The notes beneath the pieces were generated by a model. That model saw nothing but the letters and a program-made list of their open reading frames with translations, was not told the DNA's origin and made no database searches. Of a DNA stretch of 64,000 nt, positions 34,201-47,810 are shown one piece after another. The translations under genes and the position numbers were made by a program. The stretch comes from Casuarina equisetifolia. Lineage: Eukaryota > Streptophyta > Magnoliopsida > Fagales > Casuarinaceae. Within the stretch, counting starts at the first letter, position 1, and every line of letters starts with the position of its first letter. The stretch lies in assembly GCA_028551475.1 (NCBI GenBank), contig CM052360.1, forward strand, positions 6,560,501-6,624,500, given 5' to 3'.

Positions 34201-37200
34201 AATTGATGTCATCAAAATTTTTAAATTGCTTCCTTAACTTCTTATCATCACACCAACACACAAGGCCAAAGGAAGAGTGTAGAGACACCCATTTATCTTG
34301 TTCGGTTGGAAGCACCTTGAACTCCAATTTCATAAGACATTCTTTCAAGTAAGTGACATCTTCAGGTCTAAGGAGTCCCGATATCAGTCCATCACTCCAC
34401 TTAAGAAAAACTTGGAAAACCTGCGACATGAAAAAACACTTAAGTAGGACTACAACAAAACTATTAAAAGTGTGCTTTCATTTCAAGTTTGATCACTTAC
34501 TGCATTAGCTGCTTGTGAAGGCAAAGAGACAGTAGATAACTGCAGCAAAATCTGAAGGTAGCTGCAGAGAGGAGGGGTCTGGGGCACTCCACAGGCATCA
34601 ATGAAAAAGTCATGAAGGCTAGGATATATATTGCTCAGCATCTTGTTTAAGGGGCTAAGAGTCACTTCTGTCAAAGTGCATTCAGAACATATCTTCTCCA
34701 GGGAACCAGTTGAATCATGCCAACAGACTTGTTCAGGAGACAAGAATATACCAGGTACCTCATCACCAAGCCGAGAGACAGATGCATGTGGAACAAATAT
34801 GAAAGGCTCCGAATGCAACTCCTCAAGAATTTTCTGCTTTGAAGTAGCCATTTCATTCCAGATGAAAGTGTACAGTTTTGACATTTGAGACAGGCTGTCA
34901 TGCACATCAAGTCGGGGGACTCAGTAAAATGAGTAGGTTTGCTTATCAGAGATTTCACTTTTTTAGGGGGTGGGCGGACCAATCATGGAAAATCAATGAA
35001 TGAAATCAACATTGAAAACTCAATTTGGAAAGAATGAAGAAATCGCACATTAGTCACACCATATATCATTACAAATTCAAAAGTCCAAAATGATTTAAGT
35101 TCTGATTATATCTGTCACATATAATGTACACAATGGAGTTTAAGAGTCAAACTACAGGGTTTTCCTAGGTATAAGAACATAGTAATATACTTCATACAAA
35201 TTAAATTGGAGAGGTTAAAGCTGTTACTTCAAAGAGCAGAAATCTAGCCAAGGCAAACAATAAATAGAACATCAGACAAATGCTGAAAATTTTCCACACG
35301 TGGACAAGTTACCAATGTAGGGGGATGAGGAGAAAGAAAATTGACCAGTAAAGTTCCCACACCAAGAAAGAAAGAAAAAAGAAAACAGATGAAGGTCACC
35401 CTAATGCAGAAAGGATATGTAATACAAGCACGTCAAACTATCAACAACGAAAATGTCCAATAAATTATCTGCATTGTCGGCCAGTAAAGTTCCCACACCA
35501 AAATTCCATCCAACCTCAACTCTTGAGCTGAAATACATACACCCAAGAAGCTGCAGCACAGGCTTGCTTACCACTACCAGTTCGCAAATTTGTAGTATCA
35601 AAAGATCTTGAAAGTTATAGATACTATTCCAAAAATAGTCAAATAATTTGTACAAAATAGGGAGAAAATACAGGTGGAAGAAATATCACCCATCAAGCTA
35701 ACAGCAAGAAGATCAGGTAGAAGGGTGCATCAAATTTGCCACACGAACACAGAGGAAGAAAGGATACAGCAAGAAGCACTTAGGGTGGCATGCAAAAAAG
35801 AAATGAATGGGAATCTTGACAGAAATTAATCTGTCTACAGCCATATCTAGACTTCCTCCTATTTGTTTCAATACTTTCCCCGATTATGTTCAAAGTTCTA
35901 AAGTTCTAATCAAATTTACTTCACTATATTAACTTTTGGAGCAATAAATGCTTCAATATTTGCAGAAACACCACTACACAAAAAATTCAGATGGGTAATG
36001 AACTACCAAAGAAAGATTGAGGTGAATACTGAGAGGATCATTCTCAAACAGATCAACTGTCATTAAGTGTAATTTCAAGCAGACAATAAGTTATAATACA
36101 GGTTACAGAAAGTATAAAGTTGTTCAAAGTGCCAACTTGGACACCAGAGTGAATGCCTTCTCAGCCCCATTGACAGGCTTCAATTGAGGTTCAGCTTGAT
36201 TGCCGGAAGACAATTCCAATGAACTTGGCCCACCTTCCTTGAGCAATTATCAAATTGGAATTGGGTTTTCTGATCCTAATTTGGTTCACCCCAACCTGGT
36301 CATGTGGTCAAAGCATTGGTATGACTTTGATTGGTCAATCTGAAGAAACACACTGAAATTGGCTTCACTGCTTCATGCCCTATATAGAAAATTGTATGCT
36401 ACTCTGACCATCTATAACTGGCAAAAAGACCAGATTGGATAAAACTATACTGCACCAACTCATCTATATGGTGCAACATACATCTAGATGAAGGCCTCTT
36501 ATATCACTAACATGCGCAAAACAGAACAGAAACCCAAGATACTGACAAACTTAATAAGTTCTTTTGTCAAAGGGAAACAAAGTAGCAAATCCACATAATG
36601 TATGAATTTTCAATTGAAAAAAAAAATGAAAAATTCAATTAAACATCATAACGAAATAAGTGATGAAGAGACTATAGATAAGAACAAAAGACTGCATAGA
36701 ATTAGCTTGCACAGCCAGATAAGCAATGCCAAAGAACTAACTTAGTGAATGAGGTGCATCAATACCTGGCCCTGAAAGGTGTCTTAGATCTTTTCCAAGC
36801 TTTCAGAATTTCCCAAACGTCATCAATGGTAACTTTAGTTTTAAGCCCGATATCACCTACTAACTTTCCATTTTTCATCTGTTTCAATTAAAAAAAAGGC
36901 AGCATAATAAAAAACTTGTAGAAATCTATGTCAGTTCAGCCCTCACGTTATAAAGGGAAATGCTACAGATTCATACAGCTTAAGTTAACTGCATTACAGA
37001 ATATATTTGTAGCTACTGGCCTATATAAGAAAACAATAATTTAATCGCAAAAAATAGTGCATTCCAAAAAATCGTTAACTCAAATATGCACCAGATTTGA
37101 AACAGCACCTTTTCGTACATTTATAATCACACTCCATCGCACACAAACTAAAAGCCCCACACTAATGAACAAAAGTGAGGAATCTCAGAATCTTCCATGC

Positions 37201-40200
37201 CCTAAAAAGCAGTTTACAAAGTCTGCAATGTTCCAGCATATATGAGCCAGACACTTAGTAGCATCAATGAAGCTTGCTAGCATTGAAGTTGAGTTCCCAA
37301 CCAAAATAAAATAAAAAATAAAAAATTATATAAAACATGAAGCAGTCCTGCATAAGTGTTATTTATAAATACGATGTGCTAAGCATTCAAGAGACAACCA
37401 TTCGAGTTGGACTTGCTTGTGCCTAGACATTGTTAGGAAGGAGCAAATATATTATGTGCCATGTTAAGGGATTTTAACACAAAATAAAATCCTAGATGTC
37501 TATTTAGGTATGTTCATATTTAGAAAAGCAGAAATGATAAACTCTCACTTACTTCTTGCCCTAAAGAACTGGAATGGGATGCCCACCAATTAAAGTTTGG
37601 CACAAGGACAGAACTTTCCACATTCTAAGATTGGCAACTTTATGAACTCTTCACCAGATTTAAAGAATGATGAAACAAAAGTAAATAAAGTAAAAGGTAC
37701 AGAGAGAGCATCAGCATATCATGCAAACCTTTGGAACAGCATATGGAGCAGAAGCACCAAGAATGGACCGAACTGAATCACAATCATAAAACAGATCTTT
37801 AGGATAGTGGAGCTCATCGTCCATGCTGCATGCTACCCACTGGACATCACAAATGCTGCCCATGAATGAGGACTTGAAGGGTTTATACTCTCCACCAGAT
37901 TTAGGAATGCAATAACCTGTAGCTCTCTCACTAAAACAACCATCCCATAGTAAATCAAAAACCTCCAACAGATATATACAACTTTGCCGCATGCCATTTT
38001 TGGACAATAGCGACATTAAATGGACCAGTTCAAGGGATTCCCAATCCTTGACAATTGATTCAGGGGTAATAAGATCTCTTTCCTGCATTAGACTCCTCAA
38101 AATGGTAGGGGATATCTCAGAAACAGTCTTATTAACCTGAATTATTTGCACAAAATCTGTAATGCCTATTTCCTGCAAAAATTCCCTCCATTTCAATACT
38201 CCACATGAGACTGACACAGTGACTGGATGCCTCAAGTATATGGAGTCAACCTCGTGCCATCTCGCATCCACAATATTGATCAACCTTTTCACATCGACTG
38301 GATTTCCATATTCTTGACTAAAATGAATTGACACCTCAACAGGCCGTTTAAAGCCATGGTTCGTTAAAATGAAAGCTTTATTTCTTAACTCAGAAATTAT
38401 GAATTGCCTTTCAACGCGACAATCAACACAGCTCAACTTTAGGTGGATCATTACAAAGCAAAGATACTCTGCCATCAAGTTCTTGTCTCCATTTATTATT
38501 CTGTCATCACATACAGCTGGCAAGATGTGCAACTTCATAATTTCATGAGCAGACAACCGTTGCACACCAATTCTATGAAGCATCTTGGTTATGTTGTCTA
38601 TCAAACTCATGTCAGCAATTGAGGTATCAACAATTGATGCAGAAAGCAGGGCAGGACATACAGTCCGAAGTTTGGTGAATAAATTTGGGAAAGCTTCAGG
38701 TCCATGCTCAATATCAAGCCCTGTGCTCATCATATCAGATTGCAACCAGATTGTACCTTCATCTACGGAACTGTATGTACCATCAGAGAGGGGGATGAAT
38801 GATATTTTCTGAAGGCTCATTATGAGATCCGTTTCCGTATCAGAGTATGAGAAAATTTTTCCAGAAGAATGAAATGACATTTTATAAAGTGCATTTAGCC
38901 AAGAAGACAACCAACTTAGGCCCATTGATTTGATGCCATTTTCCACATGACTTAAAGAGGACATAAATTGAACCAAAATCGGTGCTCCATATTCCTGAAT
39001 ACCCAGTGCCCTTGCTAATGAATCAGATACTTTTATATTTCTATCCAAGAATCCAAGGCCAAGATGCTGACAAAGCAAAGCATCAGGAAGAAGAGAGCGA
39101 GCTTCTTCATTCCAACCTCTTAAAATCTTACAAGGAGGAGCCCATCTGTCATTGCCTCCATCCAGAAGTAAGCAGTTTGACATGCGTAATTTAGATATAA
39201 TCAACCGGGGAAGACTAGAAAAGAAACCATGAACCTCCCCAACAAGTGGTACAAAACTCATGAAAGCTGATACAGCTTTCCCAGGATTTTCTCTAAAACA
39301 TGAAAGGGCACAAAATGACCTCTCCACACCAACGAACAGATTGGGAAATTCAGACAACAACCACTGGTTCCAGGGACTATTGCCATCCACTTCCTCTCTA
39401 GATGAAGGAAGAACAAAATCACCTTGAAGAATAAATTTCAGACCATAAGTTCTTAGAGGAAGAAATGCAAAAACAGGATGCTGATCAAGAAGTGGAATGT
39501 AGTCTCCCTCAGTTGATTCCTGCAATGTAAATGCTATAGAGATTTCTGTTGTTCCCACACTACGATGAATGACATCTGCCTGCAGCTCCTGGGATGCTAC
39601 AAACCATGTCATCTTCTCTTTTCCATGTGAAACCTTAACAATGCCATCCCCCATGATTTCTTTTCGCATCACAATGAATGTATTGTTGAGCAAGTTTCTG
39701 AACTTGATACACTTAAGTCGGTGGAGAAAAAGCAACAAAGAAGGGTGAAGATCTGAAAACATAGGCAGAATGCTGTTCATGGCTGCTGCACCCGATAATC
39801 TCGATCTGAAAGGAAGCACAATACAAGTGTTCCAGCATTTACTATCCAATTCACCGGTGTCACTAGACGCCAACCTACTGAACAAGCCAATATCACATGG
39901 AGGCACTATGGTTGGCAAGACAAACCCAATCTGACCTTCACTAATATCAAATTTGACATGAAACCCATTAGAATGAATCTCTGGTGCATCTGTGACCTGC
40001 AGAAAGATCACCAGATATTCATGATACGTGACTACTTATGAAGTAGGCTTATTAGTTGAATAAACAAAGAAACTACAGCACCGTTCTCGGTTTCTACAAA
40101 AAATTATAATAAAAGAGAATTCACAGCCCCAAGTTAACACAAGACACAAAGTGTGGGTAACACATTTGATCTCTACGTCAGGTCTCACACCTTAACATTT

Positions 40201-43200
40201 TCATCAACATTGTTTGTCTAAAACATGCAGAGTTCATTTATATGATTCACCAAGAATAAAGAACAGTTAAATACTATTTCAGGTCTGGCTGTAATCTTGA
40301 TAGAAGGTGAGCCTTTAGGGACCTTCAATCATCACCCACCAATATTCCTTCACTGTGCAAACTCAACCGTGGCATACACAATCATAGGCCTAAGCAAATT
40401 GTTAAATTCCTTAAGTCAATTATATTGTACCCAACAACAACGGATAACCTTTGGGGGCATGTGAAAGATGAACAGAGTCAACAACTGATTATTGGAGAAT
40501 CCAACAGAAGATTCAATTGTTGCTTCTCAAGTCTCAGCTATAGATAAATCATCTGCCTCAGAAACCTCAACACTAGACTAAACAATCTGTAGAAGGCCCA
40601 CACCACATTTCCCTTACAAGTGCTAATTGCATCAAATGTTGTGAAGGAGCTCAAACAGGAAGACTCCTTTAAAGGCATGAAAATGAGAAGGGAATTGGCC
40701 AAGATACATTTCAGAAAGAAGCCTAACATTCGAATCATATATAAAGGTGTACTCCATGATGCTAGAAAATAGTATAAGGGTCTTCACTGTTCACTCTCCG
40801 ATCTTTTTAACATATTTTCTTGTTCCTCTCTTCATTCCCTATTAGTTGAATTAAGGATTATCAGAGTTCTGTTAAGTTACTCAGCTACTTGAACCTCCCA
40901 GAAGGATCTAAGCTAAAAAAATATAACAGGAAAAACTTGAAATTGGAGGGAGGAAAAAGGAAAGGGAAAAAAAGGGATAGCCTTTTGTTCCACAACTTGG
41001 GTGATGCCGTGTTCAATTTTTTTTTTCAATGAAATGCAACTTAATCACAATAGAGAGAGAGGGGGAAGGAGGGGGGATGGTGGGGGATGGGTGGGGAAAA
41101 AGAATGAAGTCAGACAGTATTTCTCAGAACATACCCGGAATACTGATTTGAAGCCAATGCCTTTCTGCCCTATATATCCAGCATTAGATCCTTTTTTTGT
41201 GGAATTTCCAACATCACATAGAGCTCTGATGTTCTGAGCAGAGAAGCCACGCTCATTATTTAGAACAACAATACCCGACTCTTGAAGAATGAATGTTAGC
41301 GTTGGTTCAACCTTTGCTGGATAATCATTATCATCCGCATTTTGAACCTGAGCCAAAATGAAAAATAAATAGATTAACAGCATCCTTATGAACTTAAGCC
41401 TGTAACCAAACTCAGAGATATTGAATACATAGAGATTCCACAGGATGCAAACAGTAAGTCTTTGCTTTTATAGTGCACAATAAAGAGGATGATATGAAGA
41501 ACATGAGGCAAGCTCATTTCCCAGGTCCAATAAACAGGGTTACCCATTGATCTCTTTGTTTATAAAATGAAATGGGAGAATATTATACCCTAAAACAATA
41601 AGTCAGAAGTTGAAAATAAAGATAACGTTAGATTGCGCCCATACCAAGACCCATAACAGTAAGCTTGAAAACTCTAGATAAACAATCTGTGACAACTTCT
41701 ACAGTCTCTAATGTCATATATAATATCAGTGCAATTTCAAGCAGGGCAGATTCAGGACAATTCTAAATTCTAAAAGTAGAGGGGCTTCTCCAAAATGCAC
41801 CTCCCTCAAATACTTGACAACAATCCCCCCTTTTTCCCGTTCCCCCTCTTATGTTTTCTCAAAATTTAAAGATGGAAATACAAAATGAAATACCTATACT
41901 AGTCAAATCAGTAAAATTCAAATCAGAAGTGAAATAAATATCATGCAGGTGACAAATTTTTTGAATCTTGAACTCACAAAATAAAGGTAATTGGCTAAAC
42001 ACAATCATAACTACATTGAATAATTAAGACAACTAAATATATATTAATATATATAAATAATAAAGAAAACATTAACCATTAAAACACCCCATAATAAATT
42101 GGAAAGCTACTTTGATTAAACGAAACCAGTAAATAATTGTAATGACGTTATGACCTAGGAATTACATATGTTTGAGTATTCTTATAGGGTCACCCAAACT
42201 CCTTACAATGAGATACCACAGCCTCTTGACAAAGTGCAGCCTCAAATCTGTATGTTTTAACACCAGATTAGGTCATTCATACTGGAATATATGCTACATA
42301 TCTCCAGTTCACCAGTCTAGGCTTTAAAGGGCTAACTCCAGATGCAATGATGGCATCCAATATGTAAAGAGGTAGGACATTCAAGAGTTTGTGCATGCGT
42401 GCACTCATATACACCATACGTAGCCCATGCTCAACTTCAAATGGCACTTCTCCCCTTGTGAAAACGTCATAGGGATTGACTTTGCCAGTCTACAACTGAC
42501 ACGATGCCCATGCTCGCCAATTCAATAAGGAAAATACATACTTGCGTCAAAACTTGTACATGTATTAAGTGTGTGCGCCATGCAATTACATAGACAGAAG
42601 TAATGCTAGAGACAAAAGAATATCAAAGTAAACAAATAGATGATAAAGAAAGCTATTAGCGTGAAGTCCATAGTTGGATTGGTATCTTCTATTGACAAAA
42701 AAAAAAGAATCATGAAATATGGAAGCCCAAAAACATAGTGAGTCACATTGTAAGTGAATTGAAGGCCCATCACATGCCTTCATGGAAACACCATCATAAG
42801 CCATAGATTAATCTCATATAATTAGGACAATAAGTGAATTAAACCTAACACTTGAATTTTCAACTTCTAAGTATGGTTTTATATATTTTACTACAGATAA
42901 GATTAGACTTCACTATATTTTACCCACAATTATGTCGTCATGAAAAAATGTCGAATTGTTTGATTTTGAAATAGTGCTTTATTTTCTAGAAAACTGTACA
43001 CTAGGGCATTAACAATAACAAAGCCTTTTGAACAGCTAACTCAAGAAACCATAAGTTTCATTATATAAATATTCGATATCTCATTCAAAAGCACAAAGCT
43101 CAATTTGGAAACCTCAATCGCACAGCTGAATAATAACCAGATTATTTCATTTCAAAGACTTACATTCAACACAAAGCTTATATATCCCAAACAGATTGCC

Positions 43201-46200
43201 AAACAGAAACTCTTCTGCAGAGCCAAAGATTTGAAAGCTTGATAGAACAAACATATTGAAAACAGATCTAGATAAATTTTGTTCAAAATGCATTTAATAG
43301 CAATGGATTGAACAATTAAAAAGACACCTTACCAATAACAGTATTCCAACATATTGTCGACCATTTAAATATGCATCAAAGATATTAAAGATTCTTTTTT
43401 CAAATTGGGATTAAAGTTACTCACGTAAACATGTTATTGTCACTACTTAATGAGTTGTCCAATAATGCAGCATCAAAACTATTTATTCCCTCTAGATCCG
43501 TTAGTTTAGCAAGCTGATATTCTGAAATTAAAGAACTCAAATCTTTCAAACAACATCTCATAACCTCTTAGAATTTCATGGCACATGTAAACCATACATC
43601 CAGAACTGAAGTTACAAAAGTAATATCTCCAACCAAAACAAAAGACAAATTGCTGAAGCAGCATCGTCGATAAAAGCACAAGAAATAATACTTGCTAAAG
43701 TTAAAGGAAGCACAAGGAAAGAAACAAAAACAATCTTACCAGTTCAAGAAGGAAATGGGAATCCTGGGAATATAGCTCTTGCGAAAGACAGTGAAGTGCT
43801 CTCCCAAGGCGAGCATGCTGCTTCTTCAACATGCTACTTTCTGTGCTGGGAAGATTTGGATCCAGACCAAATTCATCCCGCCTGATAGATTCAATGACTA
43901 AGGTTGCATTCTTACATTCATCAGTTTCTGACAAATGTTGCATGCTACTACAGCTAACTCTATCATCTAAAACTTCTAACCGTTCAGCTGATTGACCAAC
44001 TATAGTACATTCTCCATCACAGCCATCTGCTACAACAGGCTCATGGATATTTACTTCAGGAGTAGAAGACTTAGGCAATGCATCATGCTTGTTCTTTGGG
44101 CCTATGCCTTTCTCAGGCCTAACAGTTTTCAAGCATAAACTTCCAGATGTTAACATATCAGTAGCATCAGTGGAACAAAATGCATGGTAATCATCAATCC
44201 ACTCCACTATGCCAAGAGACAACCCCACTTCATGGAGCATGAGACGCTCCTCTGATTGATTGCATTCACACATAATTGCTGAGGCAGCATCCTTGATAAG
44301 AACTCTCATTGCAGAAAGTAAAATATCAGCAGCAAAACAACGGAATTCTTGGGGTAAAAATCCAAGACAATCAAGGACAAATCTTGATACAACTGGCACT
44401 GCTTTATTTGTCTTGTACAAACTTATGTGTAACTCACTACTAAAATTACAAGCAGCACCTTCATCAACCACTTTCAGTCTACTGTCCCCCAGCATCGGAG
44501 ATTTCCATACGTCCTTTACATCCATACTCTCCAGTGAATTCTTCAAAATAACTTCAAATGCATGGCGTGCATGACATTTTAAAAGGGACAACGGAACATA
44601 TTTTTCACCACCAAGTAAAGAGAACAGAGATAACAGTTGCAGTGCTGTTTGGAAAGGAGACCCTAGAAGTGCAGCTTCCAAAAACGAATCCACAGTTGCT
44701 GAAAAATCTATCCGCAGTACCTTTCCATCTTTAGTCACTAAACACAACAATTCTTTCATATTGACTTCACTCAATAACCATGGTACCAGGGGACCAAGAG
44801 ATGGAGCAAATATTAGGTCCCAATGAGCCCATAAGTTCAAATCTGACATCATTGGTGCCCTAAGTAAGACTTCAATGGCATCTCTGGATGTAATGGATTT
44901 ATCAGGTACTGTTTCTTGGCTGATGTCAGATCTCACCTTGGTGGTTTCCAGTAAACCATTTTTATTATAGGGCAATGCACCTCCATCGTAGTGCATTTCA
45001 AATAATGTAGCAGAAAATAGGACACCTTTAGAAACAATATTTCTCATATGCTTCCCCACCATATCTAGCAAATCTTTCATAGAACCATTTTCTGAAATTT
45101 TGAGACTTACCAATGGGAATTGCCTCATAAGCAGCAAAGAAATCATCTCCTTAGTCATGGTTTCATTTTCCTGTAAGACATTTAAAGCTTGTGATACCAA
45201 AACAGCTAGTTGATGCTGGGTCATGTGAACCTCCAAAGGCGATTTCTCATACATGTCACCTATCAAGAACTTGTTTACTTCATCGGGTAGCATAGAGGCA
45301 TGTTCTTCTAGGAACATTAAGAACTCCCCATGACCAAGGGACTTGAATGTCTTCACACTAAATTGCTTGGCCAGCCAATACTCACAATTATAAAGCTTCC
45401 TCAAGAGGGTTATTCTTCTTTCTAGGACTGACTTAGTATTACTCTTGATTTCATAATCAGGTAGAAGATGTATTGATACTTTCTGCATAATCTCTTCGAC
45501 AGAAACACCTGTGAGATTCAATTATACATCATAATATAGTACAGTAGTTAATAGGGGGATCTTACAGGGTAAGGCACTCAAATGAAGATCCAATTAACAA
45601 GTAAATAAAAACATTCTGTCCAGCCAGCCTGACAAAAACAGACCTTTTATATAGAGATTATTAATTTCCAACAGAATCCTCCTACAATTTTTTAGCACAT
45701 ATATCACAGCAGTAGCATTGTGAGGAGACAATGAGCTAAATGTTATAAATTTGAACATATTACCACCTGCATTAGCAAAGTTTGTATTTCTAAAACAAAA
45801 CACTAGTTACCTCGTGTGCCCTCTAAGCCATCCTCAGCCATGCCTGGTACATCCTGAACACTTGGTTCAACATCTATGATTGTATATTCAGAATCTTTTT
45901 CCATGTGTGTCTGTGTTAATTTCTGTTGACGTAGAGCTTGAAAAGTTTCATACATGCTGTCCCACATTCCAGACTTTATAGATGAGACCTGCAGAATGGA
46001 AAAAACAACCACATCATATTTCATGGTCTAAAATGGAAGTATCACATCAAAAGTTGCATATGCTGAAGCACTTTATACAAGTCATACCATTCAGGGATAC
46101 AGAGTATGGTTGTCAGTCCCAAAATAAGATCGAATTATAGTTGTCCTTGTCCCCAACTTTTGAAGTCAGTCAAATTTCAGAGTCAAAATCTTTTCTTTAT

Positions 46201-47754
46201 CAAATTGTAATGGTTTTAAATCTAAAAACTCAGCAATAAACCTATAATAATTTTCTGGTAAGTATAGTCCATGAATTGTACATTGATTGAATTGATTATC
46301 CAAACCTTAAACTCTAACATGGGTTGAAACAGATGCCAAGATCTTTGCCTCAACAGTTAACTAACAGTTCATGAACTTACACAAGGAATTTCGACACCAA
46401 TGGTTAATGATTTGATTAAGGTAACAAGGAAAAAGTAGAATAGGGGCACAACGACCACACAATTTTCAAACATTCGCCAAACCATTAATCATTTTTAAAA
46501 TAAACTACAAACACTTTCATAAAAAATAAAACACAAAAACACTTCTTAGAAAATTTCTCATTATATGACACACACACACACACACATACACGCACAGAGA
46601 GAGAGAGAGATGTTAGCATAAAAAGAGGAGACTTTTTACATGACCACCTCCTACAAAAAAGAAAAGACGGCCTTCAGTGGTCCTCCAATAGAACAAAGGG
46701 CATAATTGTACTACAACTCACTCTAGGAAAAGGGTGACCATATAGCCTCCCCAATGGAAGAAAAGGGTTAACCGCTTTTCTTTCTTTCTTCCTTTCGAAA
46801 ATATTTATCTTTCTTTTCCTTCTCAATATACTTTCCAATTTACAGAACTTCATTTTTTTGTGGGCTCTGCAAACAATACTTTTCGCATGTCACATAATCA
46901 AAAGCTCTTTCCAATTACCACATTTCCAAGAAATTTTTTTTTAATACAAAACCCAAAACACTTCTAAAAAGTTACAAGCAACACACTAATTTCGTTTCCT
47001 TTTCTTTTAGGAAGAGATAATACTACATATATGTAATAAATGATTAATTTCTGTATATACAATGTCTTATATATCACTGTGCATGGCATTTCCAAAAACA
47101 GTCTTCTTAACTTTGATAGGAGACAGTAATTACAATTAATAATTAATGAAAAGAAACCACAATTTCATCAAAAATTTTATCAGGGAAAGAAATAGCAGAG
47201 AGAAAACAGACTACAAGGAAAATCCAAGTTATATCACCAAAATCAACTGCTCTTTATACCAAAACCCCCTATAATGATTCTTTTTCCTTTTTCCTTTTTT
47301 TTTTTTGAAGAAAAAAATGGTAGATATTGTTGACAGAAAAAAGTGCATTCAATTAATCTAACAAAACACCAGATTCCCAATCCCTCCAATAGAATGGGAG
47401 TACGTCAAAATTCTCCATGAGTTGGTGATTGAAAGTTCCTATACCCAGTTAACTTGAATGTTCGAACCTATGGTCCTAAAATCAACTTACCGCAATATTT
47501 AGTAATCCAGCAAAAGGGAGAGATGAAAACATCAATCTGATTTTCTTTCTTTGTCGATTATTAGTATCATAACATTGAAGCATCCGCTCAAAAACCTACA
47601 AATATTAGGATATGTCAGCTGATGAATTACATCAGAGTCTGAAGCACCATATACATGAAGCAAAGAAAATGCAACATCGGCAAGAAAAAATAGATACTGA
47701 CAAAACTCAAGACGTAGGTATGAATTCTTCAGCCTCTTATACCCCCTTTTAGTG

Positions 47755-47810
<56 letters not shown>

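Noticed and set aside
47455-47485. GGTTCGAAC box-B-like word next to NOV exon 4
   Set aside because: No box A at the right distance on that strand, and the sequence runs straight into an exon donor.
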